Below, one piece after another: positions 9,125 to 17,503 of a stretch of 64,000 nt of DNA. Origin of the DNA: Pseudomaricurvus sp033283175 (GTDB taxonomy: Bacteria; Pseudomonadota; Gammaproteobacteria; Pseudomonadales; Cellvibrionaceae); NCBI GenBank assembly GCA_033283175.1, contig JAWMQM010000001.1, positions 62,001 through 126,000 of the forward strand, written 5' to 3'. The notes beneath the pieces are model-generated. The model was not told where the DNA came from. It did not search any database and saw nothing but the letters and a program-made list of their open reading frames with translations. How positions within the stretch are numbered: position 1 is the stretch's first letter; every line of letters begins with the position of its first letter. A program made the translations under genes and the position numbers.

Positions 9125-9697
9125 TCAACTCACCAGGCTCAGATGGCGGTCCAACGTGAGGATAGAGGCGTGCAGGTTTTCATAATCCTGGCGCAGACGA
9201 TCACCAAACAACGGGTCCTGCAGCAGGCCGCACTCACGCTCCAGTTGCTGCCAATCCGGGTCGCACAGGGTTCGGGCCAGCAGCGGGAATACCTGACGAT
9301 TTTCCCGCTCCAGATGTGCCAGCTGCTCCTCCAGGAATTCGTCCGAAATACGCATCAGATGCGACATGGGCACCATGGAGTCGTTGGCAATGGCGGTGAA
9401 CAGGTGATTGAGTTCGTTGGTGAGCTGTTCCAGCCGCTTGTGCTCCGCCGTGAGCGACAATCCCACCTCCAACAGGGTGGGCACCCGCTGCAGCAACAGT
9501 GCGTAGATACGATCCTCCACCGGGTGGTGCCAGCGCTGCGGGTATACTTCGATGTAATCCAGCACATCCAGTATCAACGCCAGGTACCCGGCACTATCAG
9601 ACTGGTTGCGGTAGCCGTCCAGCGCCCGCTCAAAGCAGCGCAGCACTTGGGTAATGTGGAGATGGTCAAGGTAAAGCTGACGCTCGATAGGGTGCAT
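9125..9697 (-). CDS. Hemerythrin-like (HHE domain) protein
   Basis: A 190-aa helical protein with the spaced His/Glu pattern of the HHE cation-binding family: YLDHLHITQVL near the N-terminus, YPQRWHHPVEDRIY, TAEHKRLEQLTNELN, and HLERENRQVFPLLAR. Such proteins bind a di-iron centre for O2, NO or iron-damage responses. The frame runs further upstream to 9811, but the ATG at 9697 is preferred. It begins the conserved MHPIERQ segment and lies downstream of an FNR/Anr box and -10-like sequence, which the longer version would place inside the gene. There is no clear SD. Which gas or metal it handles is inference only. Confidence 0.8.
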   Translation of the reverse strand: MHPIERQLYLDHLHITQVLRCFERALDGYRNQSDSAGYLALILDVLDYIEVYPQRWHHPVEDRIYALLLQRVPTLLEVGLSLTAEHKRLEQLTNELNHLFTAIANDSMVPMSHLMRISDEFLEEQLAHLERENRQVFPLLARTLCDPDWQQLERECGLLQDPLFGDRLRQDYENLHASILTLDRHLSLVS

Positions 9698-9767
9698 TCC
9701 GATTGCGTGTAACGCCCTCACAACTTTTATTATTGGCGTCAAAATACTCTTACCAGGATGTGCCACC

Positions 9768-9781
9768 TTGATACAAATCAA
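9768..9781 (-). promoter_or_regulatory. FNR/Anr box upstream of the hemerythrin-like gene
   Basis: TTGATACAAATCAA is a perfect match to the 14-bp FNR/Anr consensus TTGAT-N4-ATCAA. On the minus strand it is followed by a TATTTT candidate -10 ending about 34 nt past the box centre. That spacing suits a class II activated promoter with transcription starting near 9733, some 36 nt before the ATG at 9697. This suggests induction of the downstream gene at low oxygen. The site is seen; the regulation is inferred. Confidence 0.72.
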
Positions 9782-9859
9782 TGGTCGCAAAAGCAGCCTA
9801 ACAGAAGTCAAATTTGCGCATATGCCAGACTACATTGCTGCCCGCCGGGAGGCGGCTGG

Positions 9860-10642
9860 TCAGTCCGGTAACCTGGCGTTAACGTAGATGTCGTAGCGAC
9901 TGGTTTTGCCACTCAATTCATAGGAGGGTTTGCGTTCAGCGAGAAAAGGGGCCTTGCGGGGCCGCTTGACCACCACCCGGTAGCGGGCGGCTTGCAGGGC
10001 TCGCGCCAGCAGGGCATCGGCGTCACTGTCGGCGCCCACCAGATGGTGAAACAGCGCCATCTCTTTCTTGACGCTGGCAGACTTGCTGCGCTCGGGAAAC
10101 ATGGGGTCGAGGTAGACCACATCCGCAGCGGGCATGGCCGCGAGGCTGTCGGCCTGCAAAAGCGTCATGTGCGCGGCTATGCCACGCACCTCCGGATCGG
10201 CGCTCAGACCTGCACGGCGCAGGCCATCCTGCAGCAGTGCGGCCACCACCGGCTGGCGCTCCTGCAATAACACCCGGCAGCCCAACCCCGCCAACACAAA
10301 GGCGTCACGCCCCAACCCGGCGGTGGCATCCAGCACTGTCAGTGGTCGGCTCAACTTCACCCCCACGGCTTTGGCAATCATCTGGCCGCTGCCGCCGCCA
10401 AACTTGCGACGGTGATCGGCGGCGCCACCGGCAAACTCTACCCTTACCGGTCCCGGCGCCTTGCGCCCCAGCGACCAGAGCGACAACGCCTGGCCGTCCC
10501 AGTGCAGCAGCTGGCCGCAGTCCGGCAAATGCTCCACCGCATCCACCACCTGCAACTGCAACGACGCAACTGTCGCCGCGATATCATCGGGCAGTTCAAG
10601 TCCGGGATGGGCAAGCAACAGAGCGGGGTGAAACACAGACAT
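9860..10642 (-). CDS. rsmJ: 16S rRNA (guanine1516-N2)-methyltransferase RsmJ
   Basis: RsmJ methylates G1516 of 16S rRNA using S-adenosylmethionine. The 260-aa protein shows FGGGSGQMIAKAVG, the SAM-binding motif DATAGLGRDAFVLAGLG, the acceptor-binding motif YLDPMFPER, and the late VKRPRKAPFLA and SRYDIYV segments typical of this family. The ATG at 10642 is chosen over an in-frame TTG four codons earlier. It lies between the hemerythrin-like gene and the Gld-type ABC operon on the same strand, without an obvious functional link. Confidence 0.92.
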   Translation of the reverse strand: MSVFHPALLLAHPGLELPDDIAATVASLQLQVVDAVEHLPDCGQLLHWDGQALSLWSLGRKAPGPVRVEFAGGAADHRRKFGGGSGQMIAKAVGVKLSRPLTVLDATAGLGRDAFVLAGLGCRVLLQERQPVVAALLQDGLRRAGLSADPEVRGIAAHMTLLQADSLAAMPAADVVYLDPMFPERSKSASVKKEMALFHHLVGADSDADALLARALQAARYRVVVKRPRKAPFLAERKPSYELSGKTSRYDIYVNARLPD

Positions 10643-10726
10643 AGGGGCCAGCAAGCGGTGGTTGAGTCAGGGGGCGGCAGCATAACCCGGCTGTCAGCGG
10701 GGTGACAATATTGTCACCCGGTGGCA

Positions 10727-12622
10727 CTACAGCCCGGCACGACGCCGGCGGTAGATCAGCATCGCGGTCATGGTCAGCATCAACAACAGCGGCACCAGCA
10801 GCAGGTTGACCAGTTGCAGGCGCCACTGCACCTGCTCGATGGATTCATTGAGCTGGCGCTGCACCTGGCGAAGCTCGCGCCGGGTCTGCAGCCGTTGTGC
10901 CTCGAAGGCACGGATCTCGGCCTGCTGGGCCTCGGTGAGCATCAACTGCAGGTCATCGTCCCCACGGGGGGCAACGCTGGCAATGCGCTGCTCCAGCTCC
11001 TGCAATTGCAGCTGCAGTGCCTGCTCCTGCTCCTTGAAGGCGGCGGCCGCCTGTGCACGTAACTTGTCCAGACGGTAGAAAGGACGCGCGTACTGGCCAC
11101 GGGAGCGCAAGCCGATCAGGGCACCACTGCCTGCCAGGCTCTCTACCGAATTGGCGATCAGGTCGCCGTTGCTGGCCCAGGGAATCAGGGTAGCCTCACC
11201 AATAAAATTCGACACCTGCACCCACATCCGATCGCTGAGCAGATCCACGTCGGCAAACACCAGCAACTGGATATCACCCTCAGCCAGATGCTCCGGCATC
11301 CGCGCCGGTGCAGCCTCCTGCGCCTCATCCGCTGACTCATCACCCTCATCTTTTGCAGGCAGCGGGGCCGATAGCGATGGCGGCACATCAAAGATGGAAC
11401 GGGCGTGACCACTGACTCGCGCCAGCACCGTCTTGCGCTCGCCATCCGGCTCAAAGTTCAGCAGCAAGCGACCGTGATCCCGCACGGCGACATAGGCTTC
11501 CGCCGCCATCGTGCGACTGTCTGCAGAACTGGAGAGCAGAGTTTCAAACTGCAAGCCGCGATCAGGTATGGGCAACAGCCGGCCACTGGCCGCGATATTC
11601 ACAGTGTCCAGTTCAGCCGTGAGTACTGAGTCTGCATTGAGATCCTCGCCGGTGAGGCCGGCAATACCCGGGTGCGGCAGCGACGGTCCACGCTGGGAAG
11701 TGGCCAGGCGCAGACCACGGGCCCGGTCCAGGATGACCTCCTGAGGGCTGTAATCCACACCCCAGGCGCGCAACAGCTGTGGCAGATCCGAAGAGCTCAC
11801 CCGCCCCGGCTTGCGGCCGTCGATCTCGGCCTGCGGGTCGACAAAAATCATCGCCCGTCCGCCGCCGAGAACAAACTGCTCCACCGCGTAACGGCTGCGC
11901 TCGTCCAGCTCCTGCGGGTGTACCAGCAGCAGCACGTCAGCGTCCGCCGGCGTGAGCGTCGCCAGCGGCAGCGCCAGCTCCTGCACCTCGGCAATCTGCT
12001 GCAACTGCTGGATGACCGCCCAGGGGCCGGTATTACTGCGACGCCGGACATCGTAACCGCCGAACAGAGGCAGCGGACTGAGCACGGCCACCCGCGACGA
12101 TCGCGCCTGCGTCAGGCGGTATAGCGTCTGGGTGATGTCGTACTCCAGAAAGCGCTCCCTGTCCGGATTAAAGAAGCGAATCACCTCCTGCTTGTCACCT
12201 GTGCTGGCGATCAGACCGAGATAGAGCGAGTCTCCGCCCAGGGTAATAGGGGCCCCCTGCAGACCGGCAGCGGTAACAACATCCTCCGCTTCACTGAACG
12301 GTTCCGGGTCCACCACCTGCACCTGCAGGCGCTGGGGATTGATCGCGCGGTATTCGCGCAAAAGGTCCTCGATGCGGCGGGCATAATCCTGCACCTGCGG
12401 CAGGTCACCGGCCAGCGAGGAAGAAAAATAAAGGGTCAGGGTCACCGGTTCATCCAACCCCTGCAGCAGTTGCCGTGAGCCTTCGCCGAGGGAATAAAGC
12501 TGCTCTTCGGTGAGATCAAGACGCCAGGCCGGCAGCCGCTGCAACAGCGCCGTGAGCAACACCAGCAACAGTGCACAGGCCAGCAGGCTATAGCCACGAT
12601 AGCGGGTAAACAGTCCTCTCAT
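10727..12622 (-). CDS. GldG-like auxiliary protein of an ABC transport system
   Basis: A 631-aa protein with an N-terminal membrane segment (about residues 10-28) followed by LDLTEEQLYSLGEGSRQLL, characteristic of the GldG/intraflagellar-transport-like family. A large periplasmic region comes next, then a glutamine-rich coiled coil (~530-600), a second membrane segment (VNLLLVPLLLMLTMTAMLIY) and an Arg-rich end. The stop of the permease gene is 4 bp away, so ATPase, permease and this gene form one operon. In Bacteroidetes GldA/F/G serve gliding; in gammaproteobacteria the role and substrate are unknown, and gliding is not implied here. Confidence 0.85.
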   Translation of the reverse strand: MRGLFTRYRGYSLLACALLLVLLTALLQRLPAWRLDLTEEQLYSLGEGSRQLLQGLDEPVTLTLYFSSSLAGDLPQVQDYARRIEDLLREYRAINPQRLQVQVVDPEPFSEAEDVVTAAGLQGAPITLGGDSLYLGLIASTGDKQEVIRFFNPDRERFLEYDITQTLYRLTQARSSRVAVLSPLPLFGGYDVRRRSNTGPWAVIQQLQQIAEVQELALPLATLTPADADVLLLVHPQELDERSRYAVEQFVLGGGRAMIFVDPQAEIDGRKPGRVSSSDLPQLLRAWGVDYSPQEVILDRARGLRLATSQRGPSLPHPGIAGLTGEDLNADSVLTAELDTVNIAASGRLLPIPDRGLQFETLLSSSADSRTMAAEAYVAVRDHGRLLLNFEPDGERKTVLARVSGHARSIFDVPPSLSAPLPAKDEGDESADEAQEAAPARMPEHLAEGDIQLLVFADVDLLSDRMWVQVSNFIGEATLIPWASNGDLIANSVESLAGSGALIGLRSRGQYARPFYRLDKLRAQAAAAFKEQEQALQLQLQELEQRIASVAPRGDDDLQLMLTEAQQAEIRAFEAQRLQTRRELRQVQRQLNESIEQVQWRLQLVNLLLVPLLLMLTMTAMLIYRRRRAGL

Positions 12623-12626
12623 CGCC

Positions 12627-13385
12627 CTACTCCGCCCGCTTCCACTCTACCGCCGCAACCGTTGCCAACAGGCCGGTGACGATAAAGACCAGGAAAAAAC
12701 CAACGTCGCGCACATCCAGCACCCCGCGGGCGATGTCCTGATAATGGGTCAGGAAGCTCATGGAGATCAGCAAGCTTGCCAACCACTCAGGTAACAGTCG
12801 GGACAGTACCGCCGCCAGCGGCCCAAATCCCAGCAGCAGAAACAGCAGGCTGACAAACAGCGCCATCACAAAGGCGATCACCTGGTTTTTCGTCAACGCT
12901 GACAGCAGGCTGCCGAGCGCCAGAAAAGCGCCACCCATACACCAGCTCCCCAGATACGCCGCCACAATAATGCCGTTGTCCGGGTCGCCCAGATAGTTGA
13001 CCGTCTGCCAGATGGGCGTAGTCGCCAACAAGGCCACACCACTGAAGAGCCAGGCTGCGAGGAATTTCCCGAGCACCAGATCGAAGGTGGACACAGGCAG
13101 TGTCATCAACAGTTCAATGGTGCCGCTGCGACGCTCCTCCGCCCACAAGCGCATGGCCAGCGGCGGCATCAGCACCAGGTAAAGCCAGGGGTGAAAACTG
13201 AAAAAGGGCAACAAATCCGCCTGCTCGCGGCGAAAGAAATCCCCCAGCTGAAAACAGAGAAAACCGCTCAGCATGACAAATACCGCCAGGAACAGGTAAG
13301 CCAGCGGCGTGGTGAAATAACTCCGCAGCTCACGCCGGGTGACAATAAGGATACGGCTGGCAGGTGCCAGTTTGCGTGCACTCAC
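12627..13385 (-). CDS. ABC-2 type permease (GldF-like)
   Basis: A 252-aa inner-membrane protein with six hydrophobic segments. The first starts after RRELRSYFTTPLAYLFLAVF, followed by LPFFSFHPWLYLVLMPPLAMRLWAEERRSGTIELLMT split around a cytoplasmic turn, the hallmark of NosY/GldF-type ABC-2 permeases. The start overlaps the ATPase gene stop by 4 bp (TGA within GTGA), and the next gene follows after 4 bp, so translation is probably coupled. The substrate is unknown. Confidence 0.87.
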   Translation of the reverse strand: MSARKLAPASRILIVTRRELRSYFTTPLAYLFLAVFVMLSGFLCFQLGDFFRREQADLLPFFSFHPWLYLVLMPPLAMRLWAEERRSGTIELLMTLPVSTFDLVLGKFLAAWLFSGVALLATTPIWQTVNYLGDPDNGIIVAAYLGSWCMGGAFLALGSLLSALTKNQVIAFVMALFVSLLFLLLGFGPLAAVLSRLLPEWLASLLISMSFLTHYQDIARGVLDVRDVGFFLVFIVTGLLATVAAVEWKRAE

Positions 13386-14329
13386 GATAGCGCCTCCTGC
13401 TGGCTTGCCAAAGGCTCATCGGTGGTGAGGCGGCGAAACACATCCTCCAGCCGTCCCGACGATAAGGCCACCGCCTGCGCCTGCAACTGTCTCTCCGCCA
13501 GCCACGCCTCTACCACCGGCAGGATATGGCAGCCGGCTTCCGGCACCAGTAACAGCTCGTGGCACTGCTCCTCTGACAGCAACACACGGGCGATGCCTGG
13601 CAGCGCTTCCAGCTCACTGCGGTAACGCCCACCCTCCGGCAGCTCCAGCTCCACCGCACGGTGATAGACCGATGTGGACTTCAGGGCCGCCGGCGTCGCA
13701 TCGGCGACCAGGCGTCCGGCATTAATGATCACGACCCGCTGGCACAGGGCTTCCACCTCTTCGAGGATATGGGTGGAGATCATGACCACCTTGTCATCGG
13801 AGAGTTCGCGAATCAGCTGCCGCATATGATGTTTCTGGTTGGGGTCCAGACCATCGGTAGGCTCATCCAGTAACAGCACTTGCGGCTCGTGCAATAGCGC
13901 CTGGGCGATACCCACGCGACGCTGAAAACCCTTGGACAAGGTCTCGATGGGGCGATTGGCCACCGGCTCCAGTTGCAGACGCTGCAGCGCATCATCGACC
14001 ACGGCATTCACCCGCCCCACACCCCGGACGCGGGCCACAAATTGCAGAAAGGAGCGAACCCGCATGTCACTGTACGCCGGCGCCCCTTCCGGCAGATAAC
14101 CGATGTTGTGTTTGGCCGCCAATGGCTGGCGCAACATGTCATGACCACAGACCTCAATGGAACCGCTGTCCGGCGGCAAAAAGCCGGCGATCATACGCAT
14201 GGTGGTGGATTTACCGGCGCCGTTGGGACCGAGAAAGCCGAGCACCTCTCCCGGCCTCACCGTGAGCGACAGGTCCTGGACGGCTCGCAGGCGGCCAAAC
14301 TGTTTGTGCAGATGGTGTATCTCGATCAT
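13382..14329 (-). CDS. ABC transporter ATPase (GldA-like)
   Basis: A 315-aa ATP-binding subunit with Walker A (GFLGPNGAGKSTTMRM, about residues 32-47), Q loop (GYLPEGAPAY), signature LSKGFQRRVGIAQALLH, Walker B (VLLLDEPTDGLDP) and H loop (MISTHILEEVEAL). The accessory C-terminal region carries a late RRLTTDEP segment. The ATG at 14329 matches the usual MIEIHHLHKQFG start; the frame extends 34 codons upstream into low-complexity sequence that looks non-coding. It is the first gene of the three-gene operon and energises the permease encoded next. Confidence 0.9.
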   Translation of the reverse strand: MIEIHHLHKQFGRLRAVQDLSLTVRPGEVLGFLGPNGAGKSTTMRMIAGFLPPDSGSIEVCGHDMLRQPLAAKHNIGYLPEGAPAYSDMRVRSFLQFVARVRGVGRVNAVVDDALQRLQLEPVANRPIETLSKGFQRRVGIAQALLHEPQVLLLDEPTDGLDPNQKHHMRQLIRELSDDKVVMISTHILEEVEALCQRVVIINAGRLVADATPAALKSTSVYHRAVELELPEGGRYRSELEALPGIARVLLSEEQCHELLLVPEAGCHILPVVEAWLAERQLQAQAVALSSGRLEDVFRRLTTDEPLASQQEALS

Positions 14330-14625
14330 AGCCACAGAGACTCTGTCATGGTGGTAGTCGGGGTGCACACTGGTGCCACACGACGACGAAGAAGGTGGCC
14401 CAGAATATAGAGGGCGGGTACAGGGTTTCAAGTCTGCCTGAGGCGGCAGTGGACAGATGTCACACGCCCGGTGAAATCGGCGCTAAAACCAGAGCTTCTA
14501 TGGACTCTGCGAATCCTGATCGATCAACAACTGGCGGGGGAGAAACACATAAGCGCAGCAGAAGGCGCAGGGAGATACGACAGACCCGTCCCTGCCGGAT
14601 ACGAGCCTGTCGTGCAGAACGGTTG
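14330..14625. other. Intergenic region upstream of the ABC operon
   Basis: About 296 bp between the ATPase start and the OmpA-like gene stop. No gene, hairpin with a T tract or clear consensus promoter was found. It must contain the promoter of the minus-strand ABC operon. Confidence 0.4.
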
Positions 14626-15279
14626 TTACTTGTTCAGCGGAATCAGTTCCAGCTCAACGCGACGGTTAGCCTGACGACCGGACTCGGTGGCGTTGGAAGC
14701 GATGGGCTGACGAGGACCATAGCCGTTGGTGTGAACACGGCCACCGGCCACGCCGCGGGAAACAAGGTAGCGCTTAACGCTGTCGGCACGGGACTCACTG
14801 AGACGCTGGTTCAGGTCCAGGCTGCCGGTGGAGTCGGTATGACCGGCGATGCGAATGGCTGTCTCGTCAAATTTCGCCAGCACTTTACCGACGCCGTCCA
14901 GGGTGTTGTAGAAATCACCACGGATATCGCTGCTGCCGGAGGCAAAGGTGATATTGCCGGGCATAATCAGGCGGATGGTGTCGCCCTCACGACGTACCTG
15001 TACACCACTGGCCTGCAGGCTCTGGCGCAGTTCCGCCTCCTGGCGATCCATGTAGTAACCTACACCGCCACCCACAGCACCGCCGGCTGCAGCGCCGGTC
15101 AGAGCGCCCTTGGCGCGATCATCTTTACTGGCAGTGGCAGCACCCACTACAGCACCCAGCACAGCACCAATACCGGCACCCTTGGCAGTGTTGCTGGTTT
15201 TTTGCTCACCGGTGTATGGATCGGTTGTGGTACAAGCCACCAGGGATACGGCAATCAGCGCCCAGGCAAAACGTTTCAT
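14626..15279 (-). CDS. OmpA-family lipoprotein with glycine-zipper domain (YiaD-like)
   Basis: A 217-aa outer-membrane lipoprotein that probably anchors to peptidoglycan. It has a signal peptide ending in the lipobox LVAC (Cys about 16) and a glycine-rich zipper (GAGIGAVLGAVVGAATA and GALTGAAAGGAVGGGVGYY, ~35-80). The C-terminal OmpA domain has FASGSSDI, IRIAGHTDSTGS, NQRLSESRADSVKRYL and GRQANRRVELEL. The D and R residues that bind diaminopimelate in this family are present. It is monocistronic and divergent from the LRR lipoprotein gene. Confidence 0.9.
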   Translation of the reverse strand: MKRFAWALIAVSLVACTTTDPYTGEQKTSNTAKGAGIGAVLGAVVGAATASKDDRAKGALTGAAAGGAVGGGVGYYMDRQEAELRQSLQASGVQVRREGDTIRLIMPGNITFASGSSDIRGDFYNTLDGVGKVLAKFDETAIRIAGHTDSTGSLDLNQRLSESRADSVKRYLVSRGVAGGRVHTNGYGPRQPIASNATESGRQANRRVELELIPLNK

Positions 15280-15476
15280 AGTGCATTTCCTTTATTCAGA
15301 TTGTTGCCGTACCGGTGACTCTGTTTTATGCACCGGTACGCTGGAGTTCCTGCAGCAACCGGGTCCCGGCCGTGCAGCACGACTGCCCGCCTGTGGTTGC
15401 CCTTACGCGAAATTGAGGTTCGCGCTACTGCAAATTGCTACAATCGGATTTTTACACAGCTGGCACTGAACATTCC

Positions 15477-16019
15477 ATGAACGCGAACACGTCCCGCCCA
15501 ACATCTTTTACGCAATTTCTGAAACATATGACGCTGTGCTTGTTTACTGCGACGTTGCTGGCGGGCTGCAGCCGCTATCAGATGACCTTCAATGACAATG
15601 TGGTGTATACCCCGCCACCGCTGTTTACTGCCTTTACTACCGAAGATAGCGCCCTACGCAACTGCCTCGACCAGGCCATTAAAGACAGTGCTGTCACTGC
15701 GCCAGAAGAATTACAGCAGCTCACCTGCAGCCATGCCGGACTGCAAAGCCTTAAAGGCATAGAGATATTCAGCAACCTGAAACAGGTGAACCTCGGCAAC
15801 AACTCGCTCACTGACCCGGAGCCATTGCGCTACCTGTCAAAACTGGAAGTGCTGCTGCTGAACGACAACCGGCTGCAGTCGGCCAGCGTACTGCTGACCC
15901 TGCCACGCCTGCAGCAGGCAGACCTGAGTAACAACCCGTCACTGGCGTGCGGTGACCTGTTGCAACTGCAACAGCAATCAACCGTCGCTCTGACACTGCC
16001 TCAGCAGTGCCGACAATAA
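15477..16019 (+). CDS. Leucine-rich-repeat lipoprotein, function unknown
   Basis: A 180-aa predicted lipoprotein. After a Thr/Phe-rich n-region there is a hydrophobic stretch and the lipobox LLAGC (Cys about 30). The mature part has at least four leucine-rich repeats: LQSLKGIEIFSNLKQVNLG, NNSLTDPEPLRYLSKLEVL, NDNRLQSASVLLTLPRLQ and DLSNNPSLACGDLLQL. LRR modules usually bind proteins; no catalytic motif is visible. The start at 15477 is chosen because it gives a signal peptide. Two Cys pairs around the repeat cap may form disulfides. Confidence 0.78.
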   Translation: MNANTSRPTSFTQFLKHMTLCLFTATLLAGCSRYQMTFNDNVVYTPPPLFTAFTTEDSALRNCLDQAIKDSAVTAPEELQQLTCSHAGLQSLKGIEIFSNLKQVNLGNNSLTDPEPLRYLSKLEVLLLNDNRLQSASVLLTLPRLQQADLSNNPSLACGDLLQLQQQSTVALTLPQQCRQ

Positions 16020-16055
16020 CCGGGACGGTAAAAGCCGGCCCTTGGCAGACCGGGA

Positions 16056-16337
16056 TCAGGCGTCAATCGGCACCGGGGTAAACATCAGGCCGACGATATT
16101 GCGGTGCTGGTGCATAACCCGCATGCGTACCGGCTCCTCATTGATCGCCCCTACCGCCCGCTTGAAGCGCACCTCTACCACCGTACCGATCGGCGGTATG
16201 GGGGGGTGCTCAATCATGACCGACGCCCCGCCATCGGAGATATCCTGGGTAGATCCGATCATTTTGCCAATGGAGGGGTGCCAGAGCTCTACCCGAATAT
16301 TACTGGGGCGACGTTCAAATTTGCGGCGCTCGTCCAC
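16056..16337 (-). CDS. PilZ domain protein
   Basis: A 93-aa single-domain PilZ protein, a likely cyclic-di-GMP receptor. The two binding motifs are present: an RRxxxR-type run in DERRKFERRPS at the N-terminus and a D/NxSxxG motif (DISDGGASV) about 25 residues later. The GTG at 16337 is preferred because AAAGGAG lies 7 nt upstream and c-di-GMP motif I follows directly; the same frame continues to 16433 without clear PilZ content. Target and output are unknown. The next gene on this strand, the OmpA-like lipoprotein, is separated by the plus-strand LRR gene. Confidence 0.82.
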   Translation of the reverse strand: MDERRKFERRPSNIRVELWHPSIGKMIGSTQDISDGGASVMIEHPPIPPIGTVVEVRFKRAVGAINEEPVRMRVMHQHRNIVGLMFTPVPIDA

Positions 16338-16742
16338 TGCTGCGACTCCTTTTGCCTGAATTCTCTGGAGGGCGGCCAGAACTGGCTGCCGACTCACGGC
16401 CTCCAAAATATACCAGCCACCGTAACATTGCATCCGTTTCTTCTAAGCAGGCAAGGCATTATCACCTTCAGCATCCGGAGGATCCCGCCAAGCCTGTGGA
16501 TAAGTGTGTGGACATTTATTGACCTGCAACACTCGTCGGCCACCACAGGCCGCCGTGAGAGCCGGGCACCGCACCCACCCCAGCAACATTTGATGCATAA
16601 AATTCAATCAGTTAGCACGCACAACAGGCATGCAGCCCAAGCCCCGCCTGCACCTCGCTTCCTCTGTCCACGCGCCACCGGAAGATGTGGAGAAAATATG
16701 TCATGAAAGTCAGCTATGTCAGCTTAGGCATATTCAGACCCA
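16338..16742. other. Intergenic region with a DnaA box-like sequence
   Basis: Roughly 300-400 bp without a credible gene, depending on the PilZ start. TGTGGATAA at 16495-16503 is an exact reverse-complement match to the DnaA box TTATCCACA, and TGTGGACAT follows at once. A lone box or pair in a gene-dense region with no dnaA, dnaN or gidA nearby is not an origin; it could be a titration or regulatory site or chance. Confidence 0.4.
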
Positions 16743-17498
16743 TCAGATCTGCACCCAATCAAAACCCTCGTCCTGACAGGCGTAATAGACATGGGGGACC
16801 GCTGCCACAACCTGCTCCAGTGTGGCCCGGGCCCGCTCCAGGCAGTTGTTCTGCTGGCTGATATGACCAATCACCAGGTGGCGCAGGCGCTGCAGGTCAA
16901 CCCGGGCCAGGAACCCGGCTGCCTGCTCGTTACTCAGATGTCCCCAGGCACCGCCAACCCGCCGCTTGAGTGAGGGCGGATAGGGGCCGGAAGCGAGCAT
17001 ATGGGGATCGTGATTGGCCTCCAGCAACAAGGCATCGCAGGCACCGAAGTGGGCCTCGACATGGGGGCTGATGGTACCAAGATCGGTGAGTACGCCCAGG
17101 GTCTTGCCGTCCGCCGAAAAGAGGAACTGGGCCGGCTCCCTGGCATCGTGGGGAACAGCCACCGGCTGCACCTGCAGGTCAGAAAACTGCAGGGGCTGGT
17201 AACCCTCGATCAATTGCAGGCGGGGCAAATCCCCCAGGGACTTGCTGTGATAGGTGCCCGGTGTCATATAGACCGGCAGATTGTACTTGCGCGCCAGGGG
17301 CGCTACCCCCTTCAGGTGATCACCGTGTTCATGGGTAACCAGAATGGCGGTAATGGCCGCGGGGTGACTCTGCAGGCGCTGCATGCGCCGCTCCACCTCG
17401 CGGATTGTGAACCCGCAATCGATCAGCAACAGCTGATCCTGCCACTCCACCAGCGTGCCATTACCACGACTGCCGCTGCCGAGAGACGCGAACCTCAT
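16743..17498 (-). CDS. MBL-fold metallohydrolase (YycJ/WalJ-like)
   Basis: A 251-aa metallo-beta-lactamase-fold protein. It shows ASLGSGSRGNGTLVEW at the start, the metal motif THEHGDHLKG (HxHxDH, about residues 55-60), further ligands in PHDAREPAQF and LTDLGTISPHV, and LLLEANHD and LVIGHIS near the end. This subgroup includes putative 5'-3' exonucleases and phosphodiesterases. It follows bamC by 5 bp and belongs to the dapA-bamC-MBL operon, an arrangement I recall from Pseudomonas. The real substrate is unknown. Confidence 0.88.
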   Translation of the reverse strand: MRFASLGSGSRGNGTLVEWQDQLLLIDCGFTIREVERRMQRLQSHPAAITAILVTHEHGDHLKGVAPLARKYNLPVYMTPGTYHSKSLGDLPRLQLIEGYQPLQFSDLQVQPVAVPHDAREPAQFLFSADGKTLGVLTDLGTISPHVEAHFGACDALLLEANHDPHMLASGPYPPSLKRRVGGAWGHLSNEQAAGFLARVDLQRLRHLVIGHISQQNNCLERARATLEQVVAAVPHVYYACQDEGFDWVQI

Positions 17499-17503
17499 CC
17501 CGA

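Noticed and set aside
16434..16742. Replication origin suggested by a DnaA box
   Set aside because: There is one exact box and one near-match only, no AT-rich unwinding region and no origin-linked genes around.
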